Assembly: GCF_034190915.1 (NCBI RefSeq)
Contig: NW_026947486.1
Coordinates: forward strand, 99,491,123 to 99,555,122
Direction: 5' to 3'
Source: Cavia porcellus
Taxonomy: Eukaryota; Chordata; Mammalia; Rodentia; Caviidae
Length of the DNA: 64,000 nt
Shown: positions 1 through 9,989 of the stretch, one piece after another
Layout of the letters: each line of letters opens with the position of its first letter
Numbering within the stretch: the first letter of the stretch is position 1
Program-made: the position numbers and the translations under genes
Notes under the pieces: generated by a model
Database searches by the model: none
Told to the model about the DNA's origin: nothing
What the model saw: only the letters and a program-made list of their open reading frames with translations

Positions 1-469
1 CAACATCCTATTTTTCATTTTATTTAAAACGTATGAGAATTTTTTCCCTTTATGCGATTAAAGTCATTTTGACATATTTAGTTTTGTGTTGGGATGTACA
101 CCATAAGGACTGCTCGAACACATGTATTTTGTTTTCCTCATTTGGAAATGGATTTTCATTTGACACGCGTATCTTTTTAAGTAACTGTGAATGTTTCTTA
201 GTTGCGTTTGTTAGATAAAATAAGACTTGTCAGGTATTTAATACTAGAAGTTAATCCTAATGAGTTCCAACGCAAGTGTAGTTTAAAGCACCGCATAAAT
301 TTTCTTTACAAGACTTTGTGTAAACTTCAGTTTCTAGTGGAAAAAATTTAACAACTGATTGAGTGCTCTTAATATTATTTTGTAAATGTATGAATGTTAA
401 ACTTTTAGCTTATAAATTAAGACAATGTATTCTAAATATGCTTTTTAGAATTTTATTTTAAAGTAGATA

Positions 470-850
470 AAATAGAATAAAACAAACCAGTGTAATAGAT
501 ACAGGTCTTCAAAACATTATGAAATCAACAATACTTACCATGAAGCTTTTTGATGTCTTCTAAATAGCGACATATAGTTTGGACACAGCAAAAATCAAAC
601 AGAACAGAATAGAATAGAAACAATAAAAGCAAGGCAATGAACTGAATAAAGAATTTTGAAACAATGCAATAGTAAATCCAAAATTGCTACCATAAAACAT
701 TATGGGCTCTTTTAGAAATAGCTGCTCCTACCATCGGATTTAACATAAACAAACAACACAAAAGAGAATACAATCCAACCCAGCGAAACAATGGAAATGA
801 CATAGGACTTCTAAACAAGACAATAGGGAGTCAGCAATTTCTGCAACTCT
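470..850 (-). repeat. L1-type 3' UTR tandem units, copy A
   Basis: About two decayed units of roughly 180 bases, rich in AACAGAA, AATAAAA and CAATAGTAAATCCAAAATT-type stretches with a recurring AATAGCTGCTCCTACCATC-like block. The same pattern occurs at 60320-60880 beside a recognisable L1 ORF2 end on the minus strand, which is why I call these L1 3' UTR units in minus orientation. Confidence 0.5.
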
Positions 851-1029
851 CAGAAAGATGTCCCACGAGATGGCACACTATATACTACTGTCCTCTGAAC
901 TTATAATCAGACCACTGTCCCTAACCCTACAATCCTAATGGAGCACCAAATCACTACATGCATGCAACTACATTTCACCTCAAGAGCTACCCTCACAGCC
1001 TATGTTGCTCCAGCAGAGCCAGTCACTTA

Positions 1030-1430
1030 TGGGTGAGGTGGGAGGGACTTGTGCATCTTGTTTGCCAGTCCACACACTGGAAGGGGCTGGGGTCTGGCTA
1101 TTCTCAGTCCAGCAGCAGCTCACACAGGGTGCATGTTCCCAGAAAGGGCGTTCTTGCTGGTGTGTCCTTGTTATCTGTCTCCCAAGTCCGTGAATGGTTA
1201 CCTACGTATGGGGAAAGGCTTGGTCTGGCTATTCCCAGTCCAGAGGCAGCCACACATGGCACTTGTTCCCAGACTGAGCTTGCTTGCTGCTTCACCCTTG
1301 TGTTCTCTCCCCTACATTGGCAAATGTTACGCTTCACAATGAGAGGCTTGGGGCTGGCTGTTCCTGGTCTGCCACTGCCGCGTGAATGCTGCTGGTTCCC
1401 AAACTGGGCTTTTATTGTCAGGATATTTTT
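1030..1430. repeat. GC-rich tandem array, three units of about 130 bp, copy A
   Basis: Three successive units share TGGCTATTCCCAGTCCAG-like cores at about 1097, 1227 and 1356, each followed by a GTTCCCAGACTGGGCTT-like segment. The period is close to 130 bases. A long open frame runs through on the plus strand (958-1482), but this follows from low stop density in GC-rich repeats. The array may be L1 5' UTR-like monomer material, since GC-rich blocks also flank L1 pieces at 59.9-60.3 and 61.1-61.45 kb. Confidence 0.65.
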
Positions 1431-1489
1431 AAAAGAAAATAAAGACTTTATAGTAGTCTTGATGTATGTTTGTGGAACTTAGACATTTG

Positions 1490-4260
1490 GCTTGAACTCA
1501 GTCTGCGGACCAGTGCTGTCTCATGCTTCACCTTGATTACCACCATCCCTGTCTTCCATTGCCTTTCACTCTTCCCTCCCTGACTCCGAGGCCTCCCTTG
1601 TACTGTGCACCATAACCTGCTTCAGAAGTGAATCAGGGACAACACGTACAGTAGTCTGCACTCCGCTCACTCACTTTATACTACTATCCAAGGTCAGTGT
1701 TGAGCACTGCTAGTCTGTAAAACTACCATATAGAAAACCTGCCCTTTTCACAAGGCAGTGAGACCTTTCCCTATTCAACATTTGTGTTCCTTCATATCAT
1801 GTAGGTGGCACTCTTGCAGAGATGGTGGCCTGATTTCAGGGTTCAGATGCAAAACCACACAATGATGATGTTTTCCCACCCATCTCCATAACTGACTTTT
1901 ACCTTGTTTGGAAACTTGCAATGCCAGGTGGCAGTCAGATGTAGACTGTGCAGAGAAACTTCAGGATGTGTGGATGGTGGGAATGCTGCTCGGGGATGTT
2001 TTCTGCTCCACATAGAAAAACACGAACATACAGTATTCGATGCAGCTCTATGTAGGTAACAAAGGATGATGGACGGCAGGTGTGTAACAAGTCATGGTAG
2101 AGAAGGTGTATGCAGGCTTCAGAGAGGGCATTTATTTGACAAGTGTCATGAAGACAAAGGACAGCTCTAAAACACGAGCTGGCCACGTGTTCCTGCAGTT
2201 CTTCCCTCTTCAGAGCACTGTGACCAGTTCCCTGATTTGCAGAAAGGACCACACATTTTGATTCCTTCAGTCTGTGGTGTGGGTCTCAAGGTCCCATAGA
2301 TCTTCTGTCTGTCATTGTTTATTTCAGTTTTCTCATAGATACAGTCGAAACATTCCTGGTATGTTGAATGTTTTGAGAGTTGTGTTTGATCAGTCTGTGA
2401 AGGACTCAGCACACAGGAGGTCTTTGTGGCATGAGGGTCTCACTTACTGAATCCACAAACTGGAGGAGAGCGTCATGGTGTTTGGTATAAATCCCACTCC
2501 TACCATTGCAGCCCTTCCTCTGGGCAACCTCTTTAAATGCTGCCACGATACCATTTCCACCTGTGTTTTATTTTCCTTAAACCAAGTAAATTTCTGTGTG
2601 GGTGTCAGGAACTTTCCTTGAAAGCCACATCTCCAATCATTCTCCAAAGGCAGACAAAGCTCAGGACCAGGGTTTTCCATGTTCTGAAACTAATCTTACC
2701 TTGACCAACTCAGAAAATGACCCGGATTGCAACAGAGTCCCACAGGCACAGGCGTGAAGTCCAGCTGTCTTTTGTAAGTGTACACACCACAGGGGCCAAG
2801 CATTTTTGTGCATGTGCCAAAGGGGTTTCTCCTCGGTGTTTGCTCATATAAAGTAGGTTGTCTTCTTGGTAGTGATGAGTTCACTGAAATTCAGTGCTAA
2901 ATATCTGATATAATAGAAGGGAGAGGAAGACTGCTAAATAGGAATGTGCACTGTTTTCTAAAGTACTTTCAAAAAGCTTTCTGGGTTGATCTAAATAGAT
3001 ACATGTTGTTTGTCAGCTCTTCTTCCTGCACAGGTTTCATTCACAAGGTGGCATCACAGACTATGTTCACCCATCCGTGGGCCAATTCTCCTGTTTCTTT
3101 TTCATAGGAACTGAAATGTCTAGCCTTCATCCAACTGACTGACATTTGCCATTTTGTGTGATGCCTTCTTTTCAAGTCTCTTGAAATCCCTCAGAATGTG
3201 TTGGTGACTTCCTTCCAACCAAGTGAAAACTGATGCTTGAGATACCCAGAGCAAACTTGCACAAACCCATGTTTCTGATCCAGGATATGTGCTGGTGACC
3301 AAGGCCTCTGTGCCACTGATGTGAGTGTGATGTCTTCCCCTGGGACATATTCCCTCTTCTTCTTTTCCTGAATTGAGATTCAAGGTTTTGCTCATATACC
3401 TTCCTAAGCTTTGGGGAGACTACCCTAAAAGGGAAACACTGAAAATCAGCTGCATAGAATTATTTACCCCCACTGGACCACATCAGAATGTTTTCAGGTC
3501 AGAATCTCTGCGATACCACCACTGCTGCTGAAGTTGCTCATAGACCAGCAGGATGACCCATGTGAATTAAATATGTTCTATGCCTGGCTTATAGGGCACT
3601 CTGTCAGTCTTTCTAGAGAAGAATTGTAGGAGATAGAAACTCGGAAGAGGAGAGAACAACTCTGATCAGGAATGATGGGATGACAGGTTGCATCTAGGCC
3701 CTTCTTCAGGGATGGGTCTGGCAGTGGCAACCTCACTGGGTGAGTGACTACTCCTGGAGGCTAAAGACAGGGGACCTTGGAGAGAAACCTAGGGTAGACA
3801 ATGTGTGTTCAATGCAGTGTATCTTACCTCTGCCGAAAGGCCTCATCTCCGTCAATGTATATGGTCAGTGTGAAATGGAAAGGAAGTCATGTGGGAACCC
3901 CAGCAGGTTCCTGTGGAAGCAGGTTCCTGTGTTCCATTTCACCGGAGAACGCGAGACAAGGATGCTGGCAGGGACTGCAGTGTCTGCAGTGCCTACCATG
4001 AGTGTGTAGCACTCCAGAGTACTGACATAGAGATTTCCACCAACATTCAGAGACTGTAGGGCAGATGTGCTGACGTTAGATGCCCTCTTCTAATTTTTGG
4101 AAGCATACCCTGAACACAGCAAATGAGCCAATGATCCTGAGAATGTTGGCAAACTATATCCTATGAGCAAATTATTTCATCTCCTGATTTTTACAAAATA
4201 GTTCTTTGAGACATAATTGATATAATGTGTAATTTATCCATTCAGACCATCCAGTGGAAT
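1490..4260. other. non-repetitive part of duplicated segment, no recognised gene (copy A)
   Basis: No known family is visible. Short open frames exist on both strands, for example 3120-3395 (-) and 3740-4009 (+), and are preserved in copy B at 19650-19925 and 20270-20539. Because the copies are nearly identical here, preservation says little. Candidate splice-bounded segments are listed separately. Confidence 0.5.
2700..2884 (-). other. candidate exon of unknown gene with consensus donor
   Basis: On the minus strand an open stretch of about 61 residues ends at a strong donor (GTCAAG then GTAAGA, reverse complement of 2694-2699). It contains a Cys/Pro-rich region with CTKMLGPCGVYTYKRQ. Copy B (19230-19414) has a TGA in the same frame, so at least copy B could not encode it. 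No family recognised; it may be a chance open frame. Confidence 0.2.
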
Positions 4261-4277
4261 GGGTTTTAATATATTTT

Positions 4278-4357
4278 TTTATTGGTACCGGGGATCAAAC
4301 TCACGACTGCCTGCTTGCAAGTCAGGCTTTTATGCCGCTGAGCTAAATCCCCAGCCC
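4278..4357 (-). mobile_element. tRNA-derived ID-like SINE, copy A
   Basis: Reversed SINE: T-rich tail, then GGTACCGGGGATCAAACTC (B-box side), and at the right end GCTGAGCTAAATCCCCAGCC (A-box side). Flanked by target-site duplications GTTTTAATATATTTT (4263-4277) and GTTTTAATGTATTTT (4358-4372). Present at the same place in copy B, so it predates the duplication. Confidence 0.9.
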
Positions 4358-4628
4358 GTTTTAATGTATTTTCAGCATCATGCTACCATTCTTGCAACAA
4401 AGGTTGTGCTTGTTTTGTGCTTTAAAAAAATCTCTACCTATTAGTTATCATTCCCTTTTCCTAAAAATTATAATACATCTATTTTATTGTAACATGGACG
4501 CTTCACTGAGTTTCTTGTCACCCAGACCTGCTTTAGTACCAAGGTCATAAAGGCAAACACTTGAAGGAAGAACTCTATGGCTCCAAAATTAACGTGTCCT
4601 CACTGAACCCCACTGCAACCTAGCTTAC

Positions 4629-4828
4629 CTTGTATGTGACTCTTTTCCCAAGGACTCTCTGACAGGCGTATTTGGATGTGGGGTCAGAGAATGAGACGGC
4701 AGTAATTACAGGTAGAATGTCAGTTCTTGCCCTGAAACCCCCGTGAATCATAGGTTTACTCTTAAGCACACGCAGTCTGTGCCCAGACTTCTGTCTCATC
4801 ATCCATGTCAGGTACGGAATCATTCTTC
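4629..4828 (-). other. candidate exon of unknown gene with both splice sites
   Basis: On the minus strand an acceptor-like GGATGCAG (AG = 4829-4830) precedes a 200-base open stretch that ends ACAAG followed by GTAAGC (4623-4628). The peptide includes MIPYLTWMMRQKSGHRLRVL and SFSDPTSKYACQRVLGKR. Copy B (21159-21358) stays open, with about eight base changes, six of them amino-acid changing, so there is no sign of purifying selection. No family recognised. Confidence 0.25.
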
Positions 4829-5337
4829 CTGCATCCACTAGATCAAGTATGCAGGCTGCTTAGAATCCCAGGGTTCGAGACAAAGGAGCAAAAGCTGAGG
4901 CTCAGAAGACAAAGTTCTGTGCACACTTTGATTAGGAGGCAGAACAGGTTGTCAAGAGCTGGGTAGAGAGGAGAGAGTCCTGATATTGGTGAGAATATGC
5001 ACAGTCTTTGACAGGGTCAATCTTAGTCAGTGTTTATGTGTGCACAGGCAGTGTCTATGTGGGCTTTGGTGATGAGTGTAAATAATCCCACTTCGGGGCA
5101 CAAGACTTCACTCCCCAGCAATGTACTTCAAGTCTGTACATTCTGTGATTCTGGGTCTGGACCTCACTACCAGGAATAGAATTCTCACTAGATCAGACTC
5201 ATTTAGAAGGTACAGAATATCAATCTAAACAGAGTGAGGAGAAATATGGAATTACTAATGCACAGAGGCTAAACATCCAGTCATGTCTAGTTGCAGCCCT
5301 CAGAGGGCTCCTATTTGCCCTTGACCTGCATCCATGA

Positions 5338-5428
5338 TGTGTGTGTGGGTGTGTGTGTGTGTGTGCATGTCTGTCTTTGTGTGTGTGCATATGTGTGTGT
5401 GAATGTCTGCCTTTGCGTGTGTGTGCCA
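5338..5428. repeat. (TG)n microsatellite, interrupted, copy A
   Basis: TG runs interrupted by GTGGG, GCATGTCTGTCTT and similar. The partner tract in copy B is a longer pure run, so the two alleles have diverged by expansion or loss. Confidence 0.9.
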
Positions 5429-5737
5429 TTATGTGACTACTGGATGCACTAGACTCATCTTGTGTAATCTCTGCCTCAACATTTGAATAGGTCATTTTTC
5501 TGATCAGTTTCTGGGACTTGGAGAAGAGTGTCCTTTAAGGTAATAGTGCCATTGATATTATGAGAGCAATCCCCTCATTTCTCGGTGATAGACAGTCCTA
5601 ACCCTTTGTGTGAAGGTTTCTCCTGTACACTACCAAACAGAGCTTCGTTATTGCTTCCTTGTATTTGTGTTATGGCAAAGTACCCATAACACAGCATACT
5701 GTTTGGTATGCGTGTCCCCCCCCCGCCCCCCCAGACC

Positions 5738-6160
5738 TAATTGATATGATAATCAGTGCTCTCCTCTGAAAAGATTTGTAAATCCCTGGGAACCTAACTT
5801 AATTGATATGTTAACCATTGTTGTCCTCTACAAATAACAGATGTGGTGATAAAATAAGATGACAAAGAATTGTTAATTAATGCAAGACTACTCTATCCTC
5901 AGCTAAGGAAAACAAAAATCTTCCTCATTAGCAGATTTCCTGATCCAGGCCCATAAACCCCTACTTTGTAAACTGTGATATGTACATAAAGGCTACAAGT
6001 ATAAAGGAACAACACACAGCTTTTACAATCTCCAACTGCACTATGTTGCTGGGTCCAGGATAAAATAAATCAGCGCTGCTTTTTAAAAATATGTTTTTGC
6101 CTCATGTTTTAAACTCCAGTTTGGGGGCTCCTTTGTGATTACAAGAGTTTCAGTCACACC
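5738..6160 (+). mobile_element. solo-LTR-like element, copy A
   Basis: Promoter and poly(A) motifs are spaced as in a retroviral LTR: TATAAA at 6000-6005 and AATAAA at 6064-6069, with a T-rich U5-like part ending near CAGTCACACC. Two TTGATATG-type repeats lie in the U3-like part. A poly-C run (5718-5733) precedes it. No internal gag/pol sequence is seen. Exact ends and family are not determined. Confidence 0.45.
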
Positions 6161-7918
6161 CAGAGTCATCAGTAACAACTTTACAGAACAGTCAAGGGAG
6201 AAAGGGGGGGAATGTGGCTGCTGAGTCATTGTTGCGGTGAGAAGAGCAGCAGGCCCAGTGTGAGGAGTGGAAGAGACACAGGTAGGCAGGAACACATGAT
6301 GCTGAGAGAGAAATTCCCTCCGCAAGTGGGAAGCATGGGCCCAGGAAGAGGCTGGCTTGGAGGAGAAGCAGGCCCTGCAGGGACAATAGGAATTTCCACC
6401 TTACATGGAGACCCTATTATCTCTGCGCTCTGTTACCTTATACAGGAGGAAACTGGTTTGCTCTCCTGCCAGAGGTTTTCAGCTGAGGCTACCAATTAAA
6501 TTCACAGAAGCAGATCAACTGGAGAAACGCATGCAAATTTATTTCATGTATATTTTTCATGCAGTGGCAGCACTCATAAAGAAATGTGGGACAAACTCAT
6601 ACTGAAGGTGACAGTGCAGTGAGTTGGGAAAAGGAGCTGAACAGTGTAGGGGTAAGAAAATGCAAGATAACTGGGGTCAATCTGCACAGAATTCCCTTGG
6701 CTTCACATTCCAGTCCTGGAGGATAACAACGCTGCTTTTATTCTAGTGTAGAGAGGGCATCTTTCCCTGGAGATGTTGTTGTCTGCTTTTAAGAAAAAGT
6801 GAGTAGGTAAGAATGAGCCTCTTGCAGTTTCTGATCCTGAAGTGCCTTTACATGAACATAGTCACCTTGCCACAGTGGTGTATTTTGAGTAATAGAGTCT
6901 TAATTGCTTCAATGCCTTCAAGAGGAAAGAGAGAGGCAATGAGAAGGCAGATTTGAGGGCAACAGAAATCACAATTTGTAAGTACTGCCACATTTCTGTC
7001 ATCCTGAGGCCTAGGATTCAACACACTGTCCATTGCCCAAGACCAAAGCTCTGTTCTAAATAAAGGGCAACTGAACTGGCATGATACCCAGAGTAAAGGT
7101 GCCACAGCAATAAAACTGTACTATCTCTCTGCTCTTCTGATGATGTCCAAGACTTCACTTACCAGTAGCCCTGGCCCCGCACATTGAAGGGTTCCACACC
7201 CTATATGGTTGTTGATCCCCTCCCCAAGACAGACCACTTTCAGCTAAAGACCTTGACAACAAAGACCTCAAGGCTCCACTGAAAGCAGATGTTTTACCAC
7301 AACTATCCTTCAGGTCAAGAGGCACCCTGCCTTCCTTCAGGCCTCAAATATTCAACCCTCCACCACACACTTTTCTCTAAGATGGTAGCACCTAACTAAT
7401 CTCTGTCATTGCAAAATCCAAGTCTGAGAAATGTTGCACACAATAGCCAGAGGATCCTGCCTCCAAAACTCCCCAAGCGTATGAGCTTTATTCTTTTTGA
7501 GGGCATCAGAATCCCTTTCCCCATCGACTCTCAAAAACATGCTCTTCCAGAATAGCCACCATTCACTGTCTCAAACAGCAACCTCAAGGCCAAGGAGAAA
7601 ATACCAGGAGTATGAGACAATCCAGTCACATCAAGATGACCCCATGTCTACCTGAAAAACAGTCCAGCATAGATGTGGGCATGAAGGGCAAACGCAAACA
7701 TGGGAGTGTCTGTTTATATCCAAAACTCTAAATACAGCCCAAGGTCTCCTAGCCCAATAAACAAAACCCCAGCATCATCTAAATCATTCCTTACACGAAG
7801 AAATGAAAAAGAGACAACTTCAATGACAAACAATAATCAGGTGACAACAAGATAACAAATGCATTAGATGTCAGAATTCTCTAACAAGGGTTGCAAAGCA
7901 CATCATAAAAGTCATTCT
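6160..7918. other. duplicated DNA without recognised gene (copy A, right part)
   Basis: No recognisable repeat or gene. Divergence from copy B (22690-24449) increases to roughly 12-15% from about 6410 onward, with small indels. Confidence 0.5.
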
Positions 7919-8066
7919 GCGCCCATCTGCGCAGGCGCTGTGCGCATCACGCGCTGCATTGTGAGTAGAAGGTTAAGGCGCCTGGCATTCTGCTCTTTCT
8001 GTTAACCAAACTGCGCGGCTGCGGTAGCACTCCGTGCTGGTTAGGAGCCCCGGAGCCTGGTGAACA
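7919..8066 (+). promoter_or_regulatory. CpG-rich TATA-less promoter and 5' UTR of the CTAG/LAGE3-like gene
   Basis: A sudden GC- and CpG-rich stretch in AT-rich surroundings. It contains TGCGCAGGCGC at 7928-7938 and TGCGCATCACGCGC at 7941-7954, both close to the palindromic NRF1 motif (GCGCAnGCGC type). No TATA box is seen before the ATG at 8067. Promoter function is inferred from composition, motif and position. It starts exactly where homology between the two duplicated copies ends. Confidence 0.6.
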
Positions 8067-8990
8067 ATGCAGGCTCCAGAAAACGCCCAGCGAAGTGAGG
8101 AGAGAGAAGAGGGCGACATAAGTACACCAGGGGGTCCTGGAGGGCCTGACCCTACTGGTGGTGGTGAAGGGGCACTAGTGGATGGCGCTGTTGCTAGGGA
8201 GCTCCCCGAAGACCAGGGTGTGGGGCAGGGGCCTATGCCCAGAGGAGAAGCATCTGCCCCCTCTGGAGACTCCACAGGAGAACCACAGGAGTTGTATCCT
8301 TCCTGAGTGTCGAGCGGGAGTTTGTCTGGGACTGGCGGGATCGCAGTGGGGATAAAGAGGTGCCCACTGGGACAAGAGTGAAGATGGGGACCCCGGAGGC
8401 TAGGCGAGGCAGACTGGGGTGGGGCCGAGCTTCCAGGAGGGGCAGGGCCCAATGAGACACTGTAGTGTGCCGTGGGGGCCCGAGGGAGAAGCCTGTGTCA
8501 CAGTTGCCTTAACCACGCGTCCACCAGCCGCCTCTCAGTGCCTTTCCGTAGCGCCATGGATGCAGAATTTGTTTGCCTACACCTTTCCTTGGTAGCTGAC
8601 CCTCCTACAAGGGGAGTTCACAGAGAGATCACAGTGAGTGGCAAAGACCTGAAAATGTGAGTCATGGGTAGCTGTGGGCTGTGTGGGGGGCAGCGGGTGT
8701 GGAGGGTGCGCCCAGTGGACCAACACAGACCCCAACTGCAGTCTATGGAGAGGCCATGTTGTGTGGAGCCTGCTGGCGCCTGACTGGCTTGGGGAGTGGT
8801 GGGCTCTAAACTATATGCTGAACATTGGGTGGATGGGCAGGGGGACCTGATCATGGGTGCTATGAATCTGTTTTCCCATTCTTTTAGCCTGATAACTTCA
8901 GAAGACGCCCACCTTCTCGAGAATTCTATCAACTACATTTTGGATCTGCTTTCGCCCATGCTTCCCTTAATGGATAGCATTGAGCAATAA
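8067..8990 (+). CDS. CTAG/LAGE3-family (Pcc1-like) gene, three exons
   Basis: Read as three coding exons. Exon 3 (8888-8990) and the 3' end of exon 2 (8656) are well supported: donor GTGAGT at 8657, acceptor TTTTAG at 8886-8887 after a pyrimidine tract, and the frame continues across the junction. The exon 2 start (8528 after CCACCAG) and exon 1 end (8293, weak donor GTATCC) are best guesses that keep frame; together they give 152 residues, against 180 in human NY-ESO-1 and 143 in LAGE3. The N-terminus starts MQA and is Gly/Pro/Glu-rich with GGPGGPDP, as in CTAG proteins. The conserved part has LSVPF, MDAEF and ITVSGKDL, matching MPF, MEAEL and FTVSGN in the family, then a C-terminal helix LLENSINYILDLLSPMLPL. 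LAGE3 is the Pcc1-like subunit of KEOPS (tRNA t6A synthesis); CTAG proteins are germline/cancer-testis antigens. Which branch this belongs to is not settled. The ATG has A at -3. No frameshift or internal stop was seen. Confidence 0.8.
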
Positions 8991-9163
8991 TTTCTGAACA
9001 AGCCTCAGCTGCAAAACAGGATTCAGTTTTCCTCATCTATCATCCAGCCCTAAGCAGTGACAGCCTAGTACAGTGATTCCTCAGGTGCCCTGCCAATTAG
9101 TTGGGGAAATCCCTGTTTTTTCTCTAGACCACCATCCCTGGCATAAATGCTTGTTCTACTGAA

Positions 9164-9169
9164 AATAAA
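9164..9169 (+). terminator. polyadenylation signal AATAAA of the CTAG/LAGE3-like gene
   Basis: AATAAA lies about 175 bases after the stop codon at 8988-8990. It is followed by a T/G-rich stretch (TTGTGTCTCAG) from about 9180, the normal arrangement for mammalian 3' end formation. The predicted 3' UTR is therefore about 8991-9190. Confidence 0.6.
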
Positions 9170-9189
9170 ATGAATTTCTATTGTGTCTC

Positions 9190-9834
9190 AGTTTATTTTT
9201 ATCAATGGCTCTTCCAGTTTTTCATCCATTTGTCCATGGGGGAGGAAAGTTTCTGGAGTTTTAGTAGACAAAGTTATTGTAGATACCTTAGGGAAAGTAA
9301 GAACATGCAAAACATTAAGTCTTGGCTTTCAGCATTAACTATCCTCACTCAGCATTTTGAAATACATTTGCACTGTGTTGTCAGAACTGAGAATTGAAAT
9401 CACGTATAAAATTAACAGCAACTGCATAAATGCAATTTTTATTTACAAGTCTAATATCTGATTTGTCTCTTCAGCTTCTTCGTGTGCAGCAGATCGGTCT
9501 CTTTGTAAAAATATTCCAAAACTTGTTTTCAGTGGAGGCAAAAAGATACATTACAGTGTAATTATAGATTTTCTAAACTTCACAATACCCCACCTCCTGT
9601 TTAGATAAGGATTCATAGAGATTCCTGTACATCATTCCCTTCAACATTGGTGGTTTGATTTGTAGTGACTGCAGGTCACAGAAGTATTAGTCTACATAAT
9701 GATTCCATTCTGTGAGGGAGTTCATACATGCACATCACACATCTTTTATCACTGGAGATACTTTAGCCACCTAGAGGAAGGAGACCCCCCACTGTTAAGT
9801 TTCTACTCCCCCAACCCTAACTGCAAAGGAAGGT
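9190..9834. other. intergenic DNA downstream of the CTAG/LAGE3-like gene
   Basis: AT-rich, with no recognised gene, RNA or repeat family. Confidence 0.5.
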
Positions 9835-9850
9835 GGGGACAATATTTTCT

Positions 9851-9973
9851 TTTTTTCTTTCTTTTTTTTTTTTTTTTTGTCTTTTTCATTTTTATCGGTA
9901 CCGGGGATTGAACTCATGACCGCCTGCTTGCAAGGCAGGTGCTTATGCCACTGAGCTAAATGCCCAGCCCCAA
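9851..9973 (-). mobile_element. tRNA-derived ID-like SINE with perfect 16-bp target duplication
   Basis: Reversed SINE: T-rich tail, GGTACCGGGGATTGAACTC, ending GAGCTAAATGCCCAGCCCC. The 16-base duplication GGGGACAATATTTTCT is perfect at 9835-9850 and 9974-9989, which indicates a fairly recent insertion. Confidence 0.92.
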
Positions 9974-9989
9974 GGGGACAATATTTTCT

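Larger units (their letters stand above)
1..7918. repeat. segmental duplication, copy A (left end outside the window)
   Basis: Directly repeated at 16529-24449 with an offset of about 16.53 kb. The first base of the window already matches copy B, so the left boundary lies upstream. The right boundary is sharp: both copies share CATCATAAAAGT then diverge after 7918/24449. By eye, 1850-6400 is nearly identical to its partner (about 97-98%), while both flanks differ by roughly 12-15%. No gene was recognised inside; several short open frames are kept in both copies because the copies are similar, not as proof of coding. Confidence 0.95.

Noticed and set aside
958..1482. 174-codon open frame on the plus strand
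   Set aside because: It runs through the 130-bp tandem units, whose GC-rich composition has few stops; copy B keeps the frame only partly.
3120..3395. 91-codon frame preserved in both duplicated copies as a possible gene
   Set aside because: The copies are nearly identical here, so preservation is not evidence of selection; no domain, promoter or splice context.
3740..4009. 89-codon plus-strand frame preserved in both copies
   Set aside because: Same reason; changes between copies include amino-acid changes and no family is recognised.
4295..4357. tRNA-like A and B boxes as a tRNA gene (also at 9851, 46703 and 61522)
   Set aside because: They are tRNA-derived SINEs: A/T-rich tails, target-site duplications and many dispersed copies.
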